7,096 bases of DNA, taken from contig DAOWNK010000166.1 in the NCBI GenBank assembly GCA_030642635.1, positions 1 to 7,096 on the forward strand. Reading direction: 5' to 3'. The first letter of the stretch is position 1. Each line of letters opens with the position of its first letter. Positions 1-5,027 of this stretch are shown here, piece after piece. The position numbers and the translations under genes were made by a program. Origin of the DNA: Pirellulales bacterium. GTDB taxonomy: Bacteria > Planctomycetota > Planctomycetia > Pirellulales > Thermoguttaceae. The notes below the pieces were generated by a model that was not told where the DNA came from, made no database searches, and saw only the letters and a list, made by a program, of their open reading frames with translations.

Positions 1-1
1 A

Positions 2-979
2 CACTATAGATCCGCCCAATTCGATGTCTCGGTCTCACCGGCGGGACGCCGGCACCACACAAATACATTTGAGTGTACGGATACAATCTCTGCACACCTC
101 GATGCCGTGTCGGCTACCGTCGACGTCGAGCGGATCAGGGTGCGGAAGTTCAAGGTGCTGCTGGACTCGAACCACGGCGCCGGCGGCGTGCTGGGCCGGC
201 CGCTGTTGGAAGCGCTCGGTTGCAAAGTGACCATATTGGGAAAAGAGCCGACCGGCCGGTTCGCACACACCCCGGAACCGACCGCCGAGAATCTCGCCGG
301 AGTGCTCGACGCGGGGAACCGGGCCGGCGCCGACGGCGGCTTTTGCCAGGACCCCGACGCCGACCGGCTGGCGGTGATCGACGCTTCCGGCCGATACCTG
401 GGCGAGGAGTACACGCTGGCGATGATCGTCGATCACGTGTTGCGGCGGCGCACCGGGCCGATCGTGACGAACTGCTCGACCAGCCGGATGTCGCAGGACC
501 TGGCCGAGCGGTACGGCGTGCCGTTTTACCGCTCGGCGGTCGGCGAGGCGAACGTAGTCGACGCCATGCTGGAGCACGACGCCGTCTTCGGCGGCGAGGG
601 CAACGGCGGGCCGATCGACCCGCGAGTGGGCATGGTCCGCGACAGCTTCATCGGCATGGCACAATTGCTCGACGCCATGGCCGCACGTGATGTGACAATC
701 GCCGAACTGGCCGACGAGTTGCCGCGTTATGAAATCGTGAAGACGAAAATCGCCATGGAGCGGGAGAAAATCCCCGTCGCACTAGACGCACTGGAAAAAC
801 ACTTCGCCGACGCCCAGTGCGACCGGCTCGACGGCCTGCGACTGGACTGGCCCGGCCGCTGGCTGCTGGTGCGCCCCAGCAACACCGAGCCGATCGTCCG
901 TACGATTGCCGAGGCAAAAACCGCCGCCGAGGCCGAGCAACTCTGCAACTCTGCCACCCGCGTGCTGCAAGGTTCGTAA
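2..979 (+). CDS. glmM: Phosphoglucosamine mutase / phosphohexomutase family, 5'-truncated by the window edge
   Basis: This is the C-terminal 325 residues of an alpha-D-phosphohexomutase. The family usually has about 450 residues, and the frame is open to the left edge, so the N-terminal domain with the phosphoserine loop lies outside the window. A GTG at 107 can be read as a start but would leave only a headless enzyme. Visible motifs are the metal loop DPDADR (350-367), the sugar-binding loop GEGNGG (593-610) and the C-terminal phosphate-binding loop RPSNTEP (872-892). GEGNGG with SNTEP, rather than the GEQSGH and SGTEP forms of classical bacterial GlmM, matches the subtype known from archaea and some bacteria. 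GlmM converts glucosamine-6-phosphate to glucosamine-1-phosphate for UDP-GlcNAc synthesis in the cytoplasm. Family membership is secure. Substrate is inferred, and phosphomannomutase or phosphoglucomutase activity cannot be excluded. Confidence 0.9.
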   Translation, partial: HYRSAQFDVSVSPAGRRHHTNTFECTDTISAHLDAVSATVDVERIRVRKFKVLLDSNHGAGGVLGRPLLEALGCKVTILGKEPTGRFAHTPEPTAENLAGVLDAGNRAGADGGFCQDPDADRLAVIDASGRYLGEEYTLAMIVDHVLRRRTGPIVTNCSTSRMSQDLAERYGVPFYRSAVGEANVVDAMLEHDAVFGGEGNGGPIDPRVGMVRDSFIGMAQLLDAMAARDVTIAELADELPRYEIVKTKIAMEREKIPVALDALEKHFADAQCDRLDGLRLDWPGRWLLVRPSNTEPIVRTIAEAKTAAEAEQLCNSATRVLQGS

Positions 980-984
980 GGTGG

Positions 985-1332
985 TTATGCGTTTTTGATC
1001 CAGTTGGCAAGTTTGCTCTTGATGCGTGAGAGCCGATCAGAGGAAATCTCTCCGACGGCACCGAGGAGAACGCCACTTTCCACCACAGCCAGACGGGAAG
1101 TCCGTATGACACTGTCAGTTTTCAGTCCGGTGGCATGAAAATCTGCGTCTTTTTTATTGATTACTTCATCAACATCCGGGATGGCTTGAGACAACTGTGA
1201 CGAGATTATGCAGATGAGCCAGTCATCGTATGGACCTGGAAGCTTGCGAAGGACCAGGGCTGGTCGAAGCTTACCAGTTGCCTGGTCGGTTTGAGGAAAC
1301 CGAAAAAGTGCGATCCGCCCTTCGTGAATCAT
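985..1332 (-). CDS. PemK/MazF-type toxin of a type II toxin-antitoxin pair
   Basis: A 115-residue protein with the PemK/MazF layout. It begins MIHEGRIALFRFPQTD, continues with KLRPALVL (R23 in the usual catalytic RPA motif) and CIISSQ (S44-S45), and ends with a helix near residues 98-113. Members of this family are sequence-specific mRNA interferases neutralised by the cognate antitoxin, and that activity is inferred here. The reading frame extends upstream to 1422, but the extra 30 residues lie in the antitoxin gene and are unlike the family. The start at 1332 has an AAGGAAG ribosome site and overlaps the antitoxin stop as ATGA, which indicates translational coupling. The gene converges on the phosphohexomutase gene with 5 bp between stop codons. 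Confidence 0.88.
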   Translation of the reverse strand: MIHEGRIALFRFPQTDQATGKLRPALVLRKLPGPYDDWLICIISSQLSQAIPDVDEVINKKDADFHATGLKTDSVIRTSRLAVVESGVLLGAVGEISSDRLSRIKSKLANWIKNA

Positions 1333-1553
1333 GAGAATACTTCCTTCAGATCGTCTGTTGAGTAAGGCGAGCTTTCGGTTTCCATATCGCGCATGGCTTG
1401 CGAGAGCGAAAACGCGGCCCAATCGGCGTCCTCTTGCGTCCTTTTCCCGAGTCCCGTTTTGAACTCCAGGTATTCAACGAAGTCAAGCACCTCTGACTGG
1501 ATGGTTTCAGGCAACCCCTCGACATGTTGAATGATTTTTTCAGCAACTGTCAT
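1329..1553 (-). CDS. DUF2281-family antitoxin, partner of the PemK/MazF toxin
   Basis: A 74-residue acidic protein beginning MTVAEKIIQHVEGLPE and continuing EVLDFVEYLEFK, the signature of DUF2281 proteins found as antitoxins beside PemK/MazF or PIN toxins. The N-terminal half forms the conserved helical core. The C-terminal tail (about residues 36-74) is polar and acidic, typical of the disordered toxin-binding segment of antitoxins. Two in-frame ATGs exist, at 1559 and 1553. I chose 1553 because the upstream GGAG is 9 bases from it but only 3 from 1559, and because MTVAEK aligns with the family start. Use of 1559 would add Met-Lys. The gene precedes the toxin and ends inside its start codon. 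By eye this cassette is less GC-rich than its neighbours, which fits horizontal acquisition. Confidence 0.82.
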   Translation of the reverse strand: MTVAEKIIQHVEGLPETIQSEVLDFVEYLEFKTGLGKRTQEDADWAAFSLSQAMRDMETESSPYSTDDLKEVFS

Positions 1554-1575
1554 CTTCATTTTCTCCAGATACTTG

Positions 1576-1604
1576 ATTTAAGCAGAGTGGTTTGGCTGTG
1601 TCAA
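1576..1604 (-). promoter_or_regulatory. Predicted sigma70-type promoter of the DUF2281/PemK cassette
   Basis: On the minus strand a perfect -35 TTGACA (1604-1599) is followed by a 17-base spacer and TTAAAT (1581-1576, four of six matches to TATAAT). Transcription would begin near 1569, giving a leader of roughly 15 bases before the antitoxin ATG at 1553. The TGA stop codon of the upstream methyltransferase lies inside the TTGACA box. No operator palindrome is obvious here. Confidence 0.6.
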
Positions 1605-2152
1605 GCTCGCTTAACGAATTTCAGCGTGTGCCTGCCGCGGCTCGACAGTTCAAACAGCCCGGCGGCCGTTATGCCTTCAATGAGGTTCTGCTCCTTCATG
1701 TGATGGTCGCTGCACGAGAGCACACCGCCGGGTTTCATTACCCTGTGCAATTCGGCCAGCACCGCCTCCGGCTCGTTCAGCATGTGAAAGAGGTCGTAAA
1801 GCAGCACGATGTCGATCGTCTTGTCCGGCAGCCCGGTTGCGCAGCCGGAGCAGATGGTCTCGATGTTCGCAAGCCCAAGTTGCGAGGCGATTTTTTGAAT
1901 CTTCTTTGCGGCCAGCGGGTGGATGTCCAGCGCGTAGACCTTGCCGTTGGCGCCGACGTATTTTGCTGCGATCTTCGTATAGCTGCCCGGCCCGCAACCG
2001 AAATCGAGCACATGGTGTCCAGGCTTGATCTCGACCTCTTCGAGTATTATCTCTCGGGGTCGAAAGCGGTCTCTGCAGTTCAGCACAAACGACATGCACA
2101 AAAACAGCAGGTTTGGTACGGGTTTATCCGATTTGTTGCGAGATTTTGGCAT
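1601..2152 (-). CDS. Class I SAM-dependent methyltransferase (methyltransferase type 11/UbiE-like)
   Basis: A 183-residue cytosolic protein with a Rossmann-fold methyltransferase core. Motif I is VLDFGCGPGSY (residues 48-58), the ribose-binding acidic residue is probably D76 in YALDIHP, the motif II/IV region is DKTIDIVLLYDLFHML (110-125), and LHRVMKPGG (135-143) is the usual post-motif segment. Residues 14-36 (start of the NLLFLCMSFVLN segment, then RDRFRPREI) form an amphipathic lead-in seen in a group of small bacterial and archaeal methyltransferases of unknown substrate. The start lies 4 bases after the stop of the secreted-protein gene and has no clear ribosome site of its own, so translational coupling is likely. 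The substrate (small molecule, lipid or arsenic-like) cannot be read from sequence. Confidence 0.88.
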   Translation of the reverse strand: MPKSRNKSDKPVPNLLFLCMSFVLNCRDRFRPREIILEEVEIKPGHHVLDFGCGPGSYTKIAAKYVGANGKVYALDIHPLAAKKIQKIASQLGLANIETICSGCATGLPDKTIDIVLLYDLFHMLNEPEAVLAELHRVMKPGGVLSCSDHHMKEQNLIEGITAAGLFELSSRGRHTLKFVKRA

Positions 2153-2156
2153 AGTA

Positions 2157-2696
2157 TCAATGCTTATGATGTTTTTCGATTACGTCGAGATCGACCGGGG
2201 CGTGTTTCTTCAGTTCCTCAACAATCTTCAGCGTTTTCTCCGACGGGTCGAACAGCAACACGAGTTTCTTTGTGATATCCACTACCTCGACGTTCTGCGA
2301 GGTGTAGTCGCATTGTCGGGCGATCACGTCGATGCCCGCCTTGCTGGCAACCTCGGGCAGCTTGTCCTTCACGTGTGCCAGCAGGTTGTTTACAGGCACG
2401 CGGCCGAAGCCCTGGCGGTGCAACTGTCGCTGGTGCTTTTCACCCCAGGCCTCCAGTTCCTTGGCACGTTTGGTATCACCGTCGGCCTTCGCCTCGTTGT
2501 ACTCCTTTATCTTACTGCCGGCCGGATTGTACTTCGAGGGCGCGTATGCCACTGCGATCGCGCGGCTGTCGTAAACGCCCACATACAGGGTTGTCTTTGC
2601 CGGTGCGGAGTTCTTGTCCTGCGGCTGTGCGAAGGCGGCGGAACAGGCCGACATAAGCAGCGCGATGCCCATGCTCAGTCGAATAATCGGCTTCAT
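2157..2696 (-). CDS. Secreted OmpH/Skp-like periplasmic protein of unknown role
   Basis: A 179-residue exported protein. A signal peptide (MKPIIRLSMGIALLMSACSA...) has a likely signal peptidase I site after AFA (residue 23). A lipobox reading around MSAC is possible but poor, because position -3 is Met. The mature part starts with a beta strand (TTLYVGVYDSRAIAVAYA), has a charged helical middle (about 60-95, rich in Lys/Glu), and ends GIDVIARQCDYTSQNVEVVDITKKLV. This order resembles OmpH/Skp chaperones, in which a YVGVVD-like strand, a long helix and a V-DIT segment recur, but the helix is short and similarity is weak, so I give no gene name. The C-terminus is His-rich (EKHHKH). The ATG at 2696 is preferred over the adjacent GTG at 2699 because AGGAGG is 8 bases from it. 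The gene is first of a probable two-gene operon with the methyltransferase. Confidence 0.75.
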   Translation of the reverse strand: MKPIIRLSMGIALLMSACSAAFAQPQDKNSAPAKTTLYVGVYDSRAIAVAYAPSKYNPAGSKIKEYNEAKADGDTKRAKELEAWGEKHQRQLHRQGFGRVPVNNLLAHVKDKLPEVASKAGIDVIARQCDYTSQNVEVVDITKKLVLLFDPSEKTLKIVEELKKHAPVDLDVIEKHHKH

Positions 2697-2704
2697 CACA
2701 AAAT

Positions 2705-2710
2705 CCTCCT
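2705..2710 (-). promoter_or_regulatory. Consensus ribosome binding site AGGAGG for the secreted protein
   Basis: A perfect AGGAGG on the minus strand, 8 bases from the ATG at 2696. It fixes the start and suggests efficient translation, unlike serS and clpS, which have no clear site. Confidence 0.8.
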
Positions 2711-2780
2711 ATTTTGAGAGTGGATGCAGGCAACGCGCAGACCGCAACTATTCGGACATGGACCACGTCGCCCGTATGCT

Positions 2781-2810
2781 ATTATAGGCTCCGTGTGCGG
2801 CCGAATATAA
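2781..2810 (-). promoter_or_regulatory. Predicted promoter of the secreted protein-methyltransferase pair
   Basis: A perfect -10 TATAAT (2786-2781) on the minus strand lies in the gap between hicA and the secreted-protein gene. At 18 bases upstream is a poor -35 (TTATAT, 2810-2805, three of six). Transcription would start near 2774, giving a leader of about 78 bases. No clear hairpin is visible in that leader. The weak -35 could mean an activator or a different sigma factor. Confidence 0.45.
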
Positions 2811-2822
2811 CGCACCATATTC

Positions 2823-3011
2823 CTACTTCACTGCTGGAATCCCCAAGTCCTTGCAAATCTTCCGGGCAAGCTGGTCCTTGATTTCGGTATGGCGAGGAAC
2901 GGACGAACGTTTGTTTTGATTAGGATTGAGCCACCAGGAATGGCGACCACCTTCCCGCACAAAAACGCACCCATTCCGACGAAGGTGTTTGAGCAGTGCG
3001 TTACGCTTCAT
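2823..3011 (-). CDS. hicA: HicA-family mRNA interferase toxin
   Basis: A 62-residue protein with the small dsRBD-like HicA fold. It starts MKRNALLKHLRRNGC, carries the conserved catalytic His (H24) in REGGRHSWW, and ends SSVPRHTEIKDQLARKIC then DLGIP, a highly conserved pattern of this clade. HicA toxins cleave mRNA independently of translation and are inactivated by HicB. Length and motifs are complete, so it should be functional. Its ATG overlaps the hicB stop as ATGA, so toxin translation probably depends on ribosomes finishing hicB. Confidence 0.93.
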   Translation of the reverse strand: MKRNALLKHLRRNGCVFVREGGRHSWWLNPNQNKRSSVPRHTEIKDQLARKICKDLGIPAVK

Positions 3012-3220
3012 ATTGTAACGGGTTCTTCAGTGAAATCGGCCGCTGCGGCTTGAATGGCCTCTTGGCGGTTAAACTCCAAGGCCTCTTTGAGCGTTACCTT
3101 GAGACTTTCCAGAAGTTCCTCACGGGTTTTCTCCTGGCAGTTCACGCCTGGAACCTCTTCGATCCAACCAATCCACCAGTTGCCGTTGCGTTTCATTATC
3201 GCAGTGTAAGTGTTCGGCAC
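3008..3220 (-). CDS. hicB: HicB-family antitoxin (short form)
   Basis: A 70-residue antitoxin with the HicB partial RNase H fold. NTYTAIMKRNGNWWIGWIEE (3-22) is followed by VPGVNCQEKTREELLESL and a helix with EALEFNRQEAI. I chose the GTG at 3220 because GGAGG lies 9 bases upstream and MPNTYTAI matches family starts. The open frame to 3247 would add nine residues containing that ribosome site. Unlike the longer HicB of E. coli there is no C-terminal helix-turn-helix or ribbon-helix-helix domain, so autoregulation through DNA binding by this protein alone is doubtful. The gene precedes hicA and overlaps it by 4 bases. Confidence 0.92.
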   Translation of the reverse strand: MPNTYTAIMKRNGNWWIGWIEEVPGVNCQEKTREELLESLKVTLKEALEFNRQEAIQAAAADFTEEPVTI

Positions 3221-3229
3221 GATCAGATT

Positions 3230-3234
3230 CCTCC
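3230..3234 (-). promoter_or_regulatory. Ribosome binding site GGAGG that fixes the hicB GTG start
   Basis: GGAGG on the minus strand, 9 bases before the GTG at 3220. It supports the shorter hicB start over the TTG at 3247. Confidence 0.75.
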
Positions 3235-3247
3235 ATTTTCTACACAA

Positions 3248-3276
3248 ATGTTACCAGACTGAGCGAGCCATGTCCA
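3248..3276 (-). promoter_or_regulatory. Predicted promoter of hicBA
   Basis: On the minus strand TGGACA (3276-3271, five of six to TTGACA), a 17-base spacer, then TAACAT (3253-3248, four of six to TATAAT). Transcription would begin near 3241, about 20 bases before the hicB GTG. Its presence would make hicBA independent of the upstream membrane-protein gene. Confidence 0.5.
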
Positions 3277-3285
3277 TCACGCCGG

Positions 3286-3579
3286 CTATTCGCCGTATAT
3301 CAGTGCAACGATCAGCCCTTTCAACAGGGCGTCAACCAAGCCGCTAATGGTCCAATAGACCACAACGGTTGAGGCTACCGTCATGAACGTATGTATTGCA
3401 AGCATACCGGGCAAAGTGCCCACGGCCCACACGCACAGCCCGAACACAAGCCCTTTGACCGCCGCGTTTTTTCCCGGTATGCCCTGCCTAAACAGTACAT
3501 AGACAAAAACAAACACGACGTTCAGCACCAGCATACCTATCTGGAACATGGCTCCCGGCGGGCCTTCCATCGAATGCAT
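3286..3579 (-). CDS. Small multi-pass membrane protein of unknown function
   Basis: A 97-residue, very hydrophobic protein with about four membrane segments: near 11-29 (FQIGMLVLNVVFVFVYVLF), 43-59 (GLVFGLCVWAVGTLPGM), 60-77 (including TVASTVVVYW) and 79-95 (ALLKGLIVALIYG). A short basic loop (RQGIPGKNAAVK) lies between the first two. I do not recognise a named family, but the pattern suggests a stand-alone bacterial inner-membrane protein. The frame opens at a GTG at 3630. I chose the ATG at 3579 because the added residues are polar and the start has AGAAG 4 bases upstream, which is a weak site. An ATG at 3570 is also possible. It follows serS on the same strand after a repeat-bearing gap and may be co-transcribed with it. 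Confidence 0.65.
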   Translation of the reverse strand: MHSMEGPPGAMFQIGMLVLNVVFVFVYVLFRQGIPGKNAAVKGLVFGLCVWAVGTLPGMLAIHTFMTVASTVVVYWTISGLVDALLKGLIVALIYGE

Positions 3580-3630
3580 TGTACTTCTTTTTCGATTTGC
3601 TGTACATAATGGTAGTGCTCTGCCCGCCAC

Positions 3631-3671
3631 CTGCTAAACACCGAGCCGCCGTACCGGCGGCTGCTAAACAC
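3631..3671. repeat. 11-bp direct repeat flanking a GC-rich hairpin
   Basis: CTGCTAAACAC occurs at 3631-3641 and again at 3661-3671, a 30-bp period. Between and partly overlapping the second copy is a hairpin with 8-bp arms (AGCCGCCG 3644-3651, CGGCGGCT 3655-3662) and a 3-base loop. On the minus strand the first copy met overlaps the serS stop codon and the hairpin follows 2 bases later. There is no good T run after the stem, only TGTTT a few bases on, so it is a poor intrinsic terminator. It could protect the serS mRNA 3' end or be a small mobile palindromic repeat. Confidence 0.7.
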
Positions 3672-4938
3672 AGTCGATCCGCTCCTTACCCATCATCTCT
3701 CGCAGCACCTCGGGCACGACGACCGAGCCGTCGGGCTGTTGGTGGTTTTCCAGTATGGCGATAATCGCGCGGCTTACGGCCACTGCCGTACCGTTCAGCG
3801 TGTGCAGGAACCGCGTGCCCTTTTCGCCCTTGATCTTGTAGCGGACGTTCAGCCGTCTGGCCTGATAGTCGGTGCAGTTGCTCGTACTGGTCACCTCGCC
3901 GTACTCGTCGCGGCCGGGCATCCATGCCTCCAGGTCGAACTTTCGCCAGGCCGGCCCGCCCAGGTCGCCGGTGGCCGTATCGACCACGCGATACGGAACG
4001 CCCAGACCGTCGAACAGCCGACATTCCAAATCGCGCAGGTGTTCGAGCATCGAGTCGCTTTCTTCAGGCAACGTGAACGCGAACATCTCAACCTTGGTGA
4101 ACTGGTGTACGCGAAACAGCCCGCGCGTGGCCCGCCCGTGGGCGCCGGCCTCGGTGCGGAAACAATGGCTGATGCCGCACAACTTGATCGGCAGGTCTTC
4201 GGCGTCGATCGTCCGGCCGGCCAGCATCCCGCCCAAGGTAATCTCGGCCGTGGCGATCAGGCTCAGCTCGGTATCGGCGATGCTGTAGATTTGCGTCTCC
4301 GGCCCGCGTGGGATGTAGCCGGCGCCTTCGAGTATATCGTTTCGGGCAAGATCAGGAGTGGTCATCGGTGTAAAACCTTCCGAGATGAGCACCTCCAGCG
4401 CATAGCGTTGCAGGGCCAACTCCAACAGCACGGCGTCGTTTTTCAGGAAGTAAAACCCGTGGCCGGCAACTTGTGCGCCGCTCTGGAAATCGACCAGGTC
4501 GAGCCGCTCGGCCAGATCGACGTGATCCAGCGGTTTGAAGTCGAACTCCGGCAGCGGGGTCTTGCCCTTGAACAGTTCGAGGTTGGACTTGTCGTCGGCG
4601 CCCAGCGGTGCGTCGGGATGCGCCATGTTGGGTATCGTCCGGTGTATGGCGTCCAGTTCGGCCGCCAGGCAGTCGAGTTCCGCCCTTTCCTGATTCGTTT
4701 TTTCACGTAGCCGGCGGCCCTTTTCCTTTCGTGCGTTGCGTTCCGCTTCGTCCTTGGCCTTACCGATTGATTTCGAGAGGAGGTTCGCCTCGCGGTTAAG
4801 CTCCTCGACCTCGGTTTGGAGTGTCTTCCGCTGGGATTCCAATTCGACGAACCGATCGACGTTGACATCGATACCACGATTCTTGCAGTTCTGTTTAACC
4901 AGTTCGGCGTTTTCGACAATGAATTTTCGGTCAAGCAT
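3664..4938 (-). CDS. serS: Seryl-tRNA synthetase
   Basis: A 424-residue class II aminoacyl-tRNA synthetase that charges tRNA-Ser (and tRNA-Sec where present) with serine in the cytoplasm. Residues 1-105 are the tRNA-binding domain with the long antiparallel coiled coil (about 30-100, rich in Glu/Arg/Lys). The catalytic domain shows TAE (230-232) for serine binding, motif 2 FRTEAGAHGRATRGLFRVHQF (260-280, read in two parts), the STSNCTDYQARR segment (351-362), and motif 3 LNGTAVAVSRAIIAILENHQ (381-400). Length is normal and nothing is missing. The open frame extends to 4977, but the extra MVRFTHPTTT comes from the adjacent inverted repeat. MLDRKFI at 4938 matches the family start. No ribosome site is clear before it, so leader folding may affect initiation. 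Confidence 0.97.
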   Translation of the reverse strand: MLDRKFIVENAELVKQNCKNRGIDVNVDRFVELESQRKTLQTEVEELNREANLLSKSIGKAKDEAERNARKEKGRRLREKTNQERAELDCLAAELDAIHRTIPNMAHPDAPLGADDKSNLELFKGKTPLPEFDFKPLDHVDLAERLDLVDFQSGAQVAGHGFYFLKNDAVLLELALQRYALEVLISEGFTPMTTPDLARNDILEGAGYIPRGPETQIYSIADTELSLIATAEITLGGMLAGRTIDAEDLPIKLCGISHCFRTEAGAHGRATRGLFRVHQFTKVEMFAFTLPEESDSMLEHLRDLECRLFDGLGVPYRVVDTATGDLGGPAWRKFDLEAWMPGRDEYGEVTSTSNCTDYQARRLNVRYKIKGEKGTRFLHTLNGTAVAVSRAIIAILENHQQPDGSVVVPEVLREMMGKERIDCV

Positions 4939-4954
4939 GAGGTAGCAGGTAGTG

Positions 4955-5027
4955 GTAGGGTGCGTGAAACGCACCAAATTTTACATTATTGCTTTGCATC
5001 GCTTTCGGTGCGTTTCACGCACCCTAC
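4955..5027. repeat. REP/BIME-like pair of inverted palindromic repeats
   Basis: Two 21-bp arms (4955-4975 and 5007-5027) are perfect reverse complements separated by 31 AT-rich bases. Each arm also contains its own palindrome, GGTGCGT and ACGCACC around a 3-base loop (GAA at 4966-4968, TTC at 5014-5016). Either one long 21-bp hairpin or two short 7-bp hairpins can therefore form. This two-inverted-copies layout is that of bacterial interspersed mosaic elements built from REP sequences, which are moved by RAYT (Y1 tyrosine) transposases. No such transposase is in the window. The element lies between the dipeptidase and serS, and ends 17 bases before the serS ATG. It is not followed by a T run, so a classical terminator is unlikely. 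The right arm encodes residues 462-468 of the dipeptidase. Confidence 0.85.

Noticed and set aside
35..664. 209-residue open frame on the minus strand
   Set aside because: It is antisense to the phosphohexomutase, which carries DPDADR and GEGNGG in the sense frame.
1592..2275. 227-residue open frame on the plus strand
   Set aside because: It lies antisense to the methyltransferase and the end of the secreted-protein gene, both of which have clear motifs. Its translation shows no recognisable domain.
3286..3630. Membrane protein starting at the GTG at 3630
   Set aside because: The extra 17 residues are polar and basic and have no ribosome site. The ATG at 3579 has at least a weak one.
3739..4710. 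323-residue open frame on the plus strand
   Set aside because: It is the antisense of serS, whose motifs are unambiguous. Long antisense frames are common in GC-rich coding DNA.
4955..5027. Intrinsic terminator between dipeptidase and serS
   Set aside because: The stem is long but neither strand has a T run after it on the side needed, and each arm is self-palindromic, which fits a repeat element better.
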